This document shows, one piece after another, positions 17,365 through 26,484 of a DNA stretch of 64,000 nt; the stretch's first letter is position 1, and every line of letters begins with the position of its first letter. The DNA is from VAZQ01 sp963739385. Lineage in GTDB: Bacteria; Pseudomonadota; Alphaproteobacteria; Rhizobiales; Xanthobacteraceae. The DNA lies in NCBI GenBank assembly GCA_963739385.1, contig CAVUAI010000029.1, positions 1 through 64,000 of the forward strand, written 5' to 3'. The notes beneath the pieces were generated by a model. The model was not told where the DNA came from, ran no database searches, and was given only the letters and a program-made list of their open reading frames with translations. The position numbers and the translations under genes were made by a program.

Positions 17365-19218
17365 CTAGCGACTTCCTGCTGCCGCCGCCTTAAGTGCCTG
17401 AAGGTCCGAGTCGCTCCACAAAGTCATGACCGCGACCTTGCGTGCCCGGAAATAGGGCAGCACCACCTGCATCGGCGCACCGTCACGTTCCAGCAGCGAA
17501 ACGTAACGCGGCTCGGCTCCGCGCGTCGGCAGATCGAATGCCGTCCAGGTCGACGTCTTGGGATCGTACCGAAGGACGCGGTCGGCGCCCCACAGGTTGG
17601 TCCACGCGTTGTGCTTGCTGTCTACCGCCACGTGATAGGGCTGTTGCTCGCCGGGCAGCGGTACGTAGGTGGTCTCATGGGTGCGCGTATCGATGCGCGC
17701 GAGATTGGCGCCCCACGAGTTGCCGATCCACAGCACGTCGGCATTCTTGTCGGTGCCCATGCGCCGCGGTCCCTGCGCCCACGGGAACGGGTTGTTGAAG
17801 TCGGGCTGGTTGTAGGTTTCATAGAATTTGCGTGCGTCCGCCGGCGCGCGATCCATCTCCTCTTTCACCGGAGCGAGCTTCACTTCCAGCGACTTGCCGG
17901 TCGCGCTGTCGCCTTTTCCGATGATGTCGAGCGTCATTTCCGCCCACCAGCCGTTGCCGTCGCGATCGCCGGCGGCGCCGTAGGTGACGCCGGTGCCGTT
18001 GGGTGTCTTGTAGGTGAGGGACTTGAACTCGGTGAACGTCTCGGTCGCGGGATCGAAGCGCAGCGCGCCATCCGGAGCCGACGACCAGATCATGCCCTTG
18101 CCGTCGTGATCGACGGTGGTGGCGCCGCCGGTCGGCGACATTCCCTGCGGCGGCAGATAGACGTCGATACGCTCGGTCTTGGGGTCGAGCCGGCCAAGGC
18201 CGCCGCGGCCGTTGTTGACGTTGAACCAGATGATGCCCTTGTCGTCGCGGGTCATGCCGTGCGTCTGCGCCGCGAACCCGTTGGGGGCCGGCACCTTGAA
18301 CAGCTTGACCTCGCCGGTCTTGGTGTCGATTTTTCCGATCGTCGTGCGCCGGTTGGGGATATTGCAGGTGAACCAGAGCTGGCCGTCGAGATCGAGCCAG
18401 GCGTCATGCACGCCCCAGCCCGGGATCAGCACGGACGGCGTCCCCAGCGACCAGTCGCTTCCGTCGTTCTGCACGAAGTTCGCCGGCAGCCCCGCGTCGG
18501 GATCGAGCGGCACGTCGTACTCCTTGATCATCACCCGCGCGGTTTCACCCGCGGGACGCGGATCGGGCTTGAATGTCATGGTGCTCTCGCCTGGTCCGCG
18601 TGCGCGCGCGAGATAGGCGGCCAGCTCCTTCTGGTGGTAGTCGAGAATCCCCGAGGGCTTGCGCTCGTTGCCCATGTAGGTGCCGTAGACGTTGGCATTC
18701 TTCATGAGCTCGATGACGGCGTTCCAGCCGGCCTCATCGAAGCGGTGCTGCAACACGTAGCTGGGGGTGTGGCAGCCGGTGCAATTGTTGCGCACCATGC
18801 GCTTCATGCGCTTGTCCTGCTCGGTCTCCTCCGGCAGCGCCGACAGCATGACGTTGCCCGGCAGCTGGTGCACGAAGTCCTTCACCGGCTGAAGAACAAA
18901 GGCCTGCTGGCGCGTCGCCGGCAAATCGACGTCGGATTTGCTGGTGGCGAAGCTGATCGCCTGCGCCCACACCCGGTATTTTCCCTCCGGCAGCGGCGGG
19001 AAATAGTAGGCGCCGGCCTCGTCGGTGTAGACCGTGGTGGTAATCGTTCCGTTCACGGGCTTGGCGGAGACCGGGACGCCGCCGAGCTTTTCGCCGGCCG
19101 CCGAGGTGATCGTTCCGCTCAGAATCGCGTCCGCAGCATTCGCCGGCGCTGCGAGCGTCATCGTCGCTGCCGTGGTGATCATCACGCCGGCGAGCAGGCT
19201 ACCTCGCACATTCGTCAT
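17365..19218 (-). CDS. Exported c-haem protein fused to a Vgb-like beta-propeller
   Basis: 617 residues. Signal peptide about 1-28, then a carboxypeptidase-regulatory-like Ig domain (about 31-105). A single c-type haem site C-T-G-C-H is at 146-150 within a short cytochrome domain. From about 225 a six-bladed propeller of the virginiamycin B lyase/SMP-30 type has repeated GKID, WF, GRLDPKT and RYDPKT blade motifs. Domain order is seen; the reaction is unknown. Propellers of this type can be lyases, lactonases or binding scaffolds, and the haem suggests an electron-transfer or oxidoreductase role in the periplasm. The gene lies 27 bases after a small cytochrome c gene, so the two probably work together. 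Confidence 0.85.
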   Translation of the reverse strand: MTNVRGSLLAGVMITTAATMTLAAPANAADAILSGTITSAAGEKLGGVPVSAKPVNGTITTTVYTDEAGAYYFPPLPEGKYRVWAQAISFATSKSDVDLPATRQQAFVLQPVKDFVHQLPGNVMLSALPEETEQDKRMKRMVRNNCTGCHTPSYVLQHRFDEAGWNAVIELMKNANVYGTYMGNERKPSGILDYHQKELAAYLARARGPGESTMTFKPDPRPAGETARVMIKEYDVPLDPDAGLPANFVQNDGSDWSLGTPSVLIPGWGVHDAWLDLDGQLWFTCNIPNRRTTIGKIDTKTGEVKLFKVPAPNGFAAQTHGMTRDDKGIIWFNVNNGRGGLGRLDPKTERIDVYLPPQGMSPTGGATTVDHDGKGMIWSSAPDGALRFDPATETFTEFKSLTYKTPNGTGVTYGAAGDRDGNGWWAEMTLDIIGKGDSATGKSLEVKLAPVKEEMDRAPADARKFYETYNQPDFNNPFPWAQGPRRMGTDKNADVLWIGNSWGANLARIDTRTHETTYVPLPGEQQPYHVAVDSKHNAWTNLWGADRVLRYDPKTSTWTAFDLPTRGAEPRYVSLLERDGAPMQVVLPYFRARKVAVMTLWSDSDLQALKAAAAGSR

Positions 19219-19245
19219 GGTACCGTCTCCGTTGTCCGTATCCGC

Positions 19246-19623
19246 TCAGCGTGCCGCACCGGCCGGAGCAGGCGGTGGTGATGGGGGCATGGTCTTGAGA
19301 TACGCGACGATCGCATCGATCTGGGCAGGCTCGAAGTGATACTTGAAGCCCGGCATGCGCGGGGTCCCGTTGCTGATGACGTCGCGCATCACGGACTCCT
19401 GCCCGCCAGCCGAGTTCTGCGACAGCTCGGGGCCGTAAAGCGGGCTTACGAGCTGCGGCTTGGTGTGGCAGACGCGACAGGACTGATTGAACAGCCGCAT
19501 GCCCAGAAGCTGGTTTTCGGTGAGAGATTGCGCGCCGCCGGGCTGTGCCGACGTAGCTGCCAAGGATGCGGCGAGCGCGAACGGAATGATGCACGCGCCG
19601 AGCCCCACGACGACCAGCCTCAT
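19246..19623 (-). CDS. Small periplasmic cytochrome c
   Basis: 125 residues with a signal peptide (about 1-26), haem motif C-R-V-C-H at 49-53 and a probable axial methionine in TPRMPGF near 90. The last residues are Pro/Ala-rich. It is a single-domain class I cytochrome, first gene of a two-gene unit with the haem/propeller protein 27 bases downstream, for which it is the likely redox partner. Confidence 0.9.
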   Translation of the reverse strand: MRLVVVGLGACIIPFALAASLAATSAQPGGAQSLTENQLLGMRLFNQSCRVCHTKPQLVSPLYGPELSQNSAGGQESVMRDVISNGTPRMPGFKYHFEPAQIDAIVAYLKTMPPSPPPAPAGAAR

Positions 19624-19895
19624 AGCGTTTTCTCCCAGTGGGCAGCTTTTTTTGCAAGCGTACGGCCGGCGCAGTTGGAAGGGAAGGGCTGCTGCCGCCG
19701 CGAACCATGCGCCGCCGGCACCCGACGCATGCCAAATCGTCTACACAAGAACGCGACTGCACAAGGCTTGTCGGGAGGTTCCGATTTGACTACCTGGCGC
19801 GCGGTTTACCTGGCGGCAGCGCAGCCGCTCGCCAGGAGCAGCGCAGGGTGGGGAAGGGGCGCAGCGGCGTGCCCACGCGGCATCCGAACGCTCTC

Positions 19896-19999
19896 CGTCA
19901 TTCCGGCCAAGCGCGTAGCGAGCGAGAGCCGAAATCCAGTAGCCGCCGGGGCCCGCGAGCGCCCGGGAGTACTGGATGCCCGCTTTCGCGGGCATGACG
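19896..19999. repeat. REP/MITE-like palindromic element, copy 1
   Basis: 104 bp bounded by CGTCAT/ATGACG. The inside has TCCAGTA (19935-19941) and TACTGGA (19970-19976) as an inner inverted repeat around a GC-rich 28-base spacer. Next to the right end is a hairpin ATGCCCGC-TTTC-GCGGGCAT (19976-19995). It shares its plan with the copies at 22753 and 28597. It lies in the 517-base gap between the cytochrome gene and the TAXI receptor gene, which holds no other supported feature. Confidence 0.75.
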
Positions 20000-20140
20000 A
20001 TCTCCGACTTGGCTGGGACAAGACTTGGCGGTGAAGCTGCGCCATGCAAGCTTGGCCGTGATACGCCGGTGTGTAGCGCGGGCCGTTGGGGCGCCGAGTT
20101 GCCGTTGGGCTTGGTGAAGTATGGGACAGTCGTTTCATCC

Positions 20141-21040
20141 ATGACCATCCGCATCGGCACCTCCGAAAGCGGCGGCACGTTTCACAGCCAGGGCAACGCG
20201 CTCAAAGCCGTCCTTGACCGGCTACCGGAACTGGCGCCGGTCGAGGTGTTGACGTCGAACTCCGCCAGCATCGAAAACGCCGTCCGCCTCCATGCGGGCG
20301 AGATCGAGTTCGGGTTCATGGCGTCGAACTGGCTCGGCCGGGCGAAAAACGGCGAGCCGCCGTTCGCCGAACCGATCGATCTCGCCATGGCCATGCCGAT
20401 GAATGCGGGGCCGCTGTTCTTCATCGTGCGGACGGAATCGCCGGTGCGCTCGATATCCGATCTGCGCGGCCGGCGGGTCGCGGTGGGACCGCGCACGAGC
20501 GGCATGGTGCAGCATGCCCACGGCATATTCGGCGTGTTCGGCCTGACCTTTTCCGATATTGCGCCGCTCTACCTCGATTTCGCCTCCGGCGCTGACGCGC
20601 TGGCTGCGGGCGAGGTCGACGCCCAGTTTCAGTGCCCGATCCCCAACGCCGTCATGTCGGAGCTCGCCGGGCGCATCGCGCTCCGCGTGCTGCCCTATGG
20701 CGTGGGCGAGCTCGAAGCCGTGATGAATGCCGTTCCGTACTATCGCCGCACTGTGATGCGCGGCGGCGCATTCCGCGGGCTCGAGGTGGATCTGCCGCAG
20801 GTCGCGGTCGTCAATGTGCTGGTGACGCATCCGCGCGTGCCGCAGGCGGCCGTGCAGGCCGTGGTCGCGGCGGCTGTCGCGGGCTCCGCGGAGCTCGGCC
20901 GGCTCAATCCTCTGTTCGCCGGAATGCGCGAGCTGCTTGCCCCGCTCCGGTCAGAAGGGCGGGCGGCGCTCGAATTCGGCGGCGTCACTCTCCATCCCGG
21001 GGCGCTGGAAGCCTACCGGAAGCTCGGGTTGTTGCATTGA
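20141..21040 (+). CDS. TAXI-family TRAP solute receptor without a signal peptide
   Basis: 299 residues of the TAXI (TRAP-associated extracytoplasmic immunogenic) fold: IGTSESGGTFHSQGNALK near the start, then DLRGRRVAVGPRTSGMVQHA and GADALAAGEVDAQFQ. TAXI proteins normally bind dicarboxylates or similar acids in the periplasm for a TRAP transporter. The open frame extends upstream but shows no hydrophobic signal sequence, so this copy may be cytoplasmic or misstarted. No TRAP membrane subunit is nearby. It converges with the Bug gene at 21044 with only 3 bases between stops. Confidence 0.82.
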   Translation: MTIRIGTSESGGTFHSQGNALKAVLDRLPELAPVEVLTSNSASIENAVRLHAGEIEFGFMASNWLGRAKNGEPPFAEPIDLAMAMPMNAGPLFFIVRTESPVRSISDLRGRRVAVGPRTSGMVQHAHGIFGVFGLTFSDIAPLYLDFASGADALAAGEVDAQFQCPIPNAVMSELAGRIALRVLPYGVGELEAVMNAVPYYRRTVMRGGAFRGLEVDLPQVAVVNVLVTHPRVPQAAVQAVVAAAVAGSAELGRLNPLFAGMRELLAPLRSEGRAALEFGGVTLHPGALEAYRKLGLLH

Positions 21041-21043
21041 GCG

Positions 21044-22021
21044 CTACTGCGGCTCGATACCCGCCTCCTTGATGACCTTGCTCCACAGCGCCGCCTCCTC
21101 GGTGAAGAAGCGCGTGGTGTCGGCGGGCGACGTCGCGCCGGCCTCGAGCGAGATCCGGCGCAGCATGTCCCCGACCTCCTTGCTTTTGAGGATCGCGACC
21201 GCGTCGTGATTGATCTTCTCCGCCAAGGCGGCGGGCGTCGCAGGCGGCGCGACCAATCCGAACCAGGTGATCGATTTGAAGCCCGGCATGCCGGCTTCGG
21301 AAAACGTCGGCACTTCGGGCAGCACGCCGGCGCGCTGCAGGTCGGCGACGCCCAGCAGCTTCACCTTGCCGTCGCGGTAGAGCGGCACCGAGGTCGCGAG
21401 CGTATCGAAGAACATGTCGACATGCCCGGCGACGACGTCGGTGAGCGCGGGTTGCGCCCCGCGATACGGCACATGCACCATCTTGATCCCGGCCTGCACC
21501 TCGAGTTGCGCCGCCGACAGATGCGCCGTCGACCCGATGCCCTGCGAGGCATAGGAGAGCTTGCCGGGATTGGCCTTGCCGTAGTCGATGAGCTCTTTCA
21601 ATGTCGCGGCCGGCAGCTCCTTGCGCACCACCAGCACGTTGGGAATTTTTGCCAGCATGGTGATGGGAACGAATCTGGCCGGCTCGTAGCCGGGATCGCG
21701 ATACAGCAGATGATTGAACGAGAGCGGGGAGGGCGGCGCGATCAGCAGGGTGTAGCCGTCCGGGGCCGAGCGCGCGACATTGCCGGCGCCGATATTCATA
21801 GCGCCTCCCGGGACATTCTCGACGATCGCAGCCTTGCCCCATTTCTGGCTGAGCTGGTCTGCCACCATCCGCGCCAGGGTGTCGGTGGTCGAACCCGGCG
21901 CGGCCGGGACGACGATCTTCACCGTGCGCGACGGGTAGGGCTCCTGCGCGCCGCTCCCCCGCGGCGAAAGTGCCAGGCCCGCCATAGCGAGACATCCGAT
22001 CAGAAGAGCAAAGCGGGGCAT
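21044..22021 (-). CDS. Bug/TctC-type solute-binding receptor (1)
   Basis: 325 residues. Signal peptide about 1-25 (LLIGCLAMAGLALS), then the tripartite tricarboxylate transporter receptor fold: YPSRTVKIVVPAAPGSTTDTLAR, GGAMNIGAGNVARSAPDGYTL, and HVPYRGAQPALTDVVAGHVDM. Bug proteins bind carboxylates or amides in the periplasm and deliver them to TctA/TctB. The ligand cannot be predicted. It is separate from the TctA-TctB gene at 33081 and may share that membrane component. Confidence 0.92.
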   Translation of the reverse strand: MPRFALLIGCLAMAGLALSPRGSGAQEPYPSRTVKIVVPAAPGSTTDTLARMVADQLSQKWGKAAIVENVPGGAMNIGAGNVARSAPDGYTLLIAPPSPLSFNHLLYRDPGYEPARFVPITMLAKIPNVLVVRKELPAATLKELIDYGKANPGKLSYASQGIGSTAHLSAAQLEVQAGIKMVHVPYRGAQPALTDVVAGHVDMFFDTLATSVPLYRDGKVKLLGVADLQRAGVLPEVPTFSEAGMPGFKSITWFGLVAPPATPAALAEKINHDAVAILKSKEVGDMLRRISLEAGATSPADTTRFFTEEAALWSKVIKEAGIEPQ

Positions 22022-22186
22022 TCCTTCCTCCAACTCTTTGTGTGCGCTGCCGGCCGTCGGCATCGCCGGAGCGTTGCCGGGCGACGCGGATGCCGGCTTG
22101 CAGCGAAAGCGCGGCAATACACTACGCGGGCGGATGCGTAAATTTAAGACTTGGTATATGAAGAGCGGACGCGATGGAGATCACCC

Positions 22187-22708
22187 ATGGCTTACTCGCT
22201 CGCTGAATTCTGCGCTGAAAGCCGCACCATCCTCAAGGCGGAGCCGCTTGCGAAGGCCTTGCCGCAGATCGCCGACCGGCTCGGCCGGTTGCTGTCCAAT
22301 CCGGCCTTCGTCGCCGCGACCTTCAGCGACGATATGCCGCCCGGGCGCCGCGTGCTGCACCACGATCCCGAGACCGATGTCCATGTGCTCGCGCACGTGC
22401 AGGAGGGCAGCAAGGTCGGCAAGCCGCACAGCCATGGCACGTCCTGGGCGATCTACGGCAACGCGCGGGCGCATACCGAGATGACCGAGTGGCGTCGCAT
22501 CAACCCGGAGAGCGAGGCGCATGCCGTGCTGGAAGCGGCGAGCAAGTACCGCCTCGGCCCAGGGGAGACCAAAGCCTATGGCCCCGGCGTGATCCATTCG
22601 ACCGCGCATCCCGAGAAGGCCTGGGTCATCCGCGTCACCGGCACGGATCTCGACGCCTTGCCGCGCTACCGGTTCGGCAAGCACGACCGCATCCTGGAGC
22701 GGGCTTAG
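22187..22708 (+). CDS. Cupin-fold protein, cysteine-dioxygenase-like
   Basis: 173 residues with a cupin metal-site pattern: H-x-H in KPHSHGTSWAIYG near 81-93 and a later GPGVIHSTAHP that supplies a third histidine. The layout resembles the cysteine dioxygenase/thiol dioxygenase superfamily, but the substrate is unclear. GGAG lies 8 bases ahead of the ATG. Divergent from the Bug gene at 21044, so the two may share a control region of 165 bases. Confidence 0.7.
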   Translation: MAYSLAEFCAESRTILKAEPLAKALPQIADRLGRLLSNPAFVAATFSDDMPPGRRVLHHDPETDVHVLAHVQEGSKVGKPHSHGTSWAIYGNARAHTEMTEWRRINPESEAHAVLEAASKYRLGPGETKAYGPGVIHSTAHPEKAWVIRVTGTDLDALPRYRFGKHDRILERA

Positions 22709-22752
22709 ACCTTGTCCCGCAGCATAGTTTTGGCCTAGCGCCAACCGCGGCC

Positions 22753-22857
22753 GTCATCATCCACGAAAGCGGATGATCCAGTAGTCACCGACGGCTCTTA
22801 ATTCGGTCGTCGAATGGCGGGTGATTACTGGATGCCCGCTTTCGCGGGCATGATGAC
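22753..22857. repeat. REP/MITE-like palindromic element, copy 2
   Basis: 105 bp with perfect 8-bp ends GTCATCAT/ATGATGAC. Left hairpin ATCATCC/GGATGAT (22756-22777), inner CCAGTAGTCACC pairing with GGTGATTACTGG (11 of 12), and right hairpin ATGCCCGC-TTTC-GCGGGCAT (22832-22851). It lies between the stops of the cupin gene and the Bug gene. Confidence 0.78.
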
Positions 22858-22894
22858 TGCAGATGTGGGCTCGGCTGGCGTCCCGGCCTGCGGC

Positions 22895-23959
22895 CTACTT
22901 CTTCTCGGCGCCGATTGCATTGTAGCCTGCAATCACATCCTTGGGCGTGGCAGCAGTGCGCGCGAGCAAGCGCAGAATCGCGCCGCCATCGATCGGGCTC
23001 ATGTCGATGCCGAGCTTCTCGGCTTCGTCGACGAAGGCTCGGTCCCGCGCCATCGCCATGAACGCCGATTGCAATGCCTGGCCGCGCTCTGCCGGCACGT
23101 CGGGCGGCGCTGCGAACGGCAGTGCCATGAAGAACGGAAGCTCGGCGAATTCGATCAATGCAAGCGCGCCAGGATCGCGCGTGAGCTCGCGTCCGGTCGG
23201 CATGTCCGGAAACTCCCGGTGTCGTTCGGCGCGGCCGAAGGCCATGAGCGGCCGGAACGCTTTCCGCTCCCACAGGTTGCGCTGGCCGGTGCGAACCGAG
23301 CTCAAGCCCACCATCTGCCCGTCGAGCTCGCCGCGCTGCATGGCGAGGAACAGCGGAGCCGCACCGGTATAGCCGCGCACGATGTTGACGTTGAGCCCGA
23401 GCACCTCCCTGGCGATCACGCCGAAGATCAGGTTGCTGGAGGCCGCATTGTCGGCGCCGAGCGCTACCGGTCTGCCCGGCGCTTTGAGATCGGCCACGGT
23501 CTTCGCCGGATGGTCGGCGTTCACGAGCATCAGGTAGGCGTCATCGGCGTAGGACGACAGGCTGCCGAGCCAGGTGAACCGGGTGGGATCGAACTGGGCA
23601 TTGGCATGGCCCTGGATGGCGAGCTGCGGCACGGCGCGTTCGAGCTTGGCGAGGACCGAGCCGTCCTTCTCGGCGCTGAAATAGAGGCGGTTTGCGGTGA
23701 CGAGCCCGCCTCCGCCGGGATTGTTCTGCACGACGATGTTCGGCCCGCCCGGAATGAACCGGACGAGATGCCGCGCCACCAGGCGCGCCGAGATGTCGTT
23801 GATGCCGCCGGGCGACGTGCCTACCAGCATGGTGACGCTGCGGCCTCTGTAGAAGGCTTCGACCGACGGCTGCGCCACGGACGGCGCTGCCGGCAAACCG
23901 ACGCAGGAGCCGCAGAGCAGGAGCATCAGCGCCGTGCGCATCCTGGCGGACATGTTCAT
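22895..23959 (-). CDS. Bug/TctC-type solute-binding receptor (2), last gene of the catabolic unit
   Basis: 354 residues with signal peptide about 1-29 (MRTALMLLLCGSCVGLPAA). The receptor motifs are more divergent than in the other Bug proteins: FYRGRSVTMLVGTSPGGINDI, VQNNPGGGGLVTANRLYF, then SLSSYADDAYLMLVN. The start is 4 bases from the stop of the racemase-family gene upstream, so the two are surely co-transcribed. It is the probable periplasmic receptor for the TctA-TctB fusion at 33081-35165. Confidence 0.88.
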   Translation of the reverse strand: MNMSARMRTALMLLLCGSCVGLPAAPSVAQPSVEAFYRGRSVTMLVGTSPGGINDISARLVARHLVRFIPGGPNIVVQNNPGGGGLVTANRLYFSAEKDGSVLAKLERAVPQLAIQGHANAQFDPTRFTWLGSLSSYADDAYLMLVNADHPAKTVADLKAPGRPVALGADNAASSNLIFGVIAREVLGLNVNIVRGYTGAAPLFLAMQRGELDGQMVGLSSVRTGQRNLWERKAFRPLMAFGRAERHREFPDMPTGRELTRDPGALALIEFAELPFFMALPFAAPPDVPAERGQALQSAFMAMARDRAFVDEAEKLGIDMSPIDGGAILRLLARTAATPKDVIAGYNAIGAEKK

Positions 23960-23963
23960 CCCA

Positions 23964-24692
23964 CTACGGCAAGGCCGCGAGCAGGTGGCCGAAGCCCTGC
24001 CGCGGCTCGCGCACGTGCAGGCGCTTCTGGATTTCCCACACCCGCGCCGTCACCGGATGGACGACGGGCACCTGCAGGTCGCGCTCGAGCGTCTCGATGA
24101 TATCGAGCGTGCGCCAGCCGGAGCCCAGCATGTAGATCGCGTCGGCGCCTTTCGCTGCGAGAAAGCTGCGCTTGATGTGGGCATAGACCTGGTGGCTCGA
24201 GAGCTCCTGCACCTTGTTGAACGGCACGTCGATCCCCGCCATCGCCCGCACGGCGAAGCCGGCATCGCGGAAATAGCCGGTGAAGACGGCGTTGAGCTTG
24301 GGCGGGAAATAGGTGGCGCCGACGATGGTCTTTGCCTTCAGCGCCTTGAGCGCGTTCACGTGGTTCTGCGCCACGCTCATGATCGGCGTTTTGTATTTCT
24401 TCTCCCACGCCTTGACGATTTCGGCCTCGCCCTGGCGACCGAGCACCATGAACGGCGGCGCCCCGTGCGGATGAATGAGGTCGCACCCGCACTCCGCCAG
24501 CGTCGCAACGAGCTTCTCGTAGGCGGGCATCATGGTGGCGAACTCGTCCTCAGTGCCGCGGCGGATATCGAGGAAGAGTGGGATGAGCCCGATGCCCTCG
24601 GGCAACAGGCGGACCACTTCCTCCGTCACGCCCGGCCGCATGGTGGGATTGATCATGCCCACCACGCCGCGCCAACTGGAGAATGCCGTCAC
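23964..24692 (-). CDS. Asp/Glu racemase-superfamily enzyme (maleate isomerase/arylmalonate decarboxylase-like)
   Basis: 242 residues. GTG start at 24692 with GGAGG 7 bases ahead. The fold pattern of the superfamily is seen: an N-terminal GVVGMINPTMRPGVTEE, a first active-site cysteine region (AECGCDLIHPHGAPP near 66), KTIVGATYFPP in the middle, and MLGSGWRTLDIIE towards the end. The usual second catalytic cysteine is replaced by G-S-G-W, which is the pattern of single-cysteine arylmalonate decarboxylases and maleate isomerase variants rather than amino acid racemases. Likely acts on a dicarboxylate. HyuB lies 105 bases upstream. Confidence 0.78.
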   Translation of the reverse strand: MTAFSSWRGVVGMINPTMRPGVTEEVVRLLPEGIGLIPLFLDIRRGTEDEFATMMPAYEKLVATLAECGCDLIHPHGAPPFMVLGRQGEAEIVKAWEKKYKTPIMSVAQNHVNALKALKAKTIVGATYFPPKLNAVFTGYFRDAGFAVRAMAGIDVPFNKVQELSSHQVYAHIKRSFLAAKGADAIYMLGSGWRTLDIIETLERDLQVPVVHPVTARVWEIQKRLHVREPRQGFGHLLAALP

Positions 24693-24797
24693 CGTGTTCC
24701 TCCGCGTCGTGCGCCGGTTTGGTCGCGCATCTGTTTTTCTGAGAAATTGCGGCGCAAGCCGCCCGCGCCCGTTCGCCGACGATAGCGCCGCTTAGTC

Positions 24798-26459
24798 CTA
24801 GGTTTCGTATTCCGTCTTCGCCGCGTCCGCCGAGACATATCCTTCGGCGAGATCGCGGGCAAGCGCAGTGCCATCGCGCGCGTGCGGATCGCCATAACCG
24901 CCGCCGCCCGCGCTTTGCAACAGGAAGCGCTCGCCGGGCTGCATCTCGTAACGGCCGGACGAGGGCGTCACATGTTCCTGCGCGGTCCCCGGCCTGAGCA
25001 CGAAGCGGGCGCCATATCCCGGCTTGCCCCCGGCGACGCCGCGCGGAGGAAATCGGCTCTTGTCGTAACGGCGAATGACGGTCGCGCTCTCCAACAGCTC
25101 GTATTCGCGCTGCAGGCTCAAGCCGCCGCGCCACCGGCCGGCGCCTCCGGAGTCGGGCAGCAACTCAAAGCGCGTGATGCGGCACGGAAACTCGGATTCC
25201 AGAATTTCGATCGGCGTGATGTGAAGGTTGCTCAGATGCGTCGCGGTCGCGGAGGTGCCGTCATGGCCCATGCCCCCGCCATAGGCCGAGCCCATGATTT
25301 CATACTGCATGGTCGACTGGCCCGGGCGACCCCCAGCCCAGGCGATCGTCAGCGCGCTCGAGGAGCCGGCGTTGGCAATTGCGCGCGCAGGATGAAAATG
25401 CGCGAGCGCTTCGAGAATGACGTCGACCAGCTTGAGATTGACCATCTGGTAGTTGGAGACGGGGGCGGGCGGCTCGGCGTTGGTGATGGTACGCGGCGCG
25501 CAGGCGATGCGGACCACGTCGCGCATGCCGTCGTTGAAGTGCAGATTGGGGCCGAGGCAGCCGATCAGCGAATAGAACACGCAGGCTTCGACCATGGATG
25601 GCCGCAGATTGACCGGGCCGCGGGCCTGGGGATCACTGTCGGAGAAGTCGAAGCTCGCGATCCCATCCTTGACGGCAATGGTGACGGCGAGCTTCAGCGG
25701 CTGGTCGACCACGACGCCGTCGCTGTCGAGCAGCCCTTCGGCGGACGCCTCGCCCTCCGGCAACGCGGCGATGGCGGCCCGCAACTCGTCTGCCGCGCCC
25801 TTGAGAATGGCGGCGAAGGCGTCTGCGAGCGTGCGCGCACCAAAGCGCGCGCACAGGTCCTTGACCCGCTGAACGCCCATCTGCGTCACCGCGATCTGGG
25901 CGTGCATGTCGCCGCGCACCAGCGCCGGCTGCCGGCTGTTGGTAAGGATGATGCGCTCGATGTCGGTCTGCGCAATGCCGGCGTCCACGATCTTGATCGG
26001 CGGCAGCAGCAGACCTTCCTGGAACATCTCGGTGGCGTTGGCCGAGGTCGAGCCCGCGACCGCTCCGCCCACGTCCGCCTTGTGCGCGATCGTGCCGGCG
26101 AAAGCGACGATCCGGCCGTCCGCAAAGACCGGCGCGACGAAGGCCATGTCCGAGACGTGGGGAAGGCCGCCTTCATAGGGATGGTTGGACACGAACACGT
26201 CGCCGTCGCTGATCGCAGGGTCTTCATCGCCGCCGCGATAGAGCTCGAGAATGCGGCCGACGAGGTGTCGATAGACCGGCGCGTGGAAGAACATCGGCGG
26301 CGTCACGATCAGGCGCCCGTCGCGGTCGAGGATCACACAGCTGAAGTCGCGCGACTCCCGGATGATGGTGGAATAGCCGGAGCGATAGAAGTGGTAGTGC
26401 ATTTCCTCGACCAGGCTCGCGACCTTGTTGCGCAGGATCTGGATGGTGATGGCGTCCAT
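24798..26459 (-). CDS. hyuB: Hydantoinase/oxoprolinase subunit B
   Basis: 553 residues of the HyuB family. Conserved pieces are ESRDFSCVILDRDGRL near 36, a HAPVYRHLVGR helix, PYEGGLPHVSDMAFVAPVF near 111, GAVAGSTSANATEMFQEG and the late RFPPRGVAGGKPG. It forms a complex with HyuA. Family members open cyclic amides with ATP or carboxylate ketones (acetophenone and acetone carboxylases); which applies here cannot be told. It follows hyuA by 25 bases. Confidence 0.92.
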   Translation of the reverse strand: MDAITIQILRNKVASLVEEMHYHFYRSGYSTIIRESRDFSCVILDRDGRLIVTPPMFFHAPVYRHLVGRILELYRGGDEDPAISDGDVFVSNHPYEGGLPHVSDMAFVAPVFADGRIVAFAGTIAHKADVGGAVAGSTSANATEMFQEGLLLPPIKIVDAGIAQTDIERIILTNSRQPALVRGDMHAQIAVTQMGVQRVKDLCARFGARTLADAFAAILKGAADELRAAIAALPEGEASAEGLLDSDGVVVDQPLKLAVTIAVKDGIASFDFSDSDPQARGPVNLRPSMVEACVFYSLIGCLGPNLHFNDGMRDVVRIACAPRTITNAEPPAPVSNYQMVNLKLVDVILEALAHFHPARAIANAGSSSALTIAWAGGRPGQSTMQYEIMGSAYGGGMGHDGTSATATHLSNLHITPIEILESEFPCRITRFELLPDSGGAGRWRGGLSLQREYELLESATVIRRYDKSRFPPRGVAGGKPGYGARFVLRPGTAQEHVTPSSGRYEMQPGERFLLQSAGGGGYGDPHARDGTALARDLAEGYVSADAAKTEYET

Positions 26460-26484
26460 GTTGCTGCTCGTTCCGCTCGGCCCG

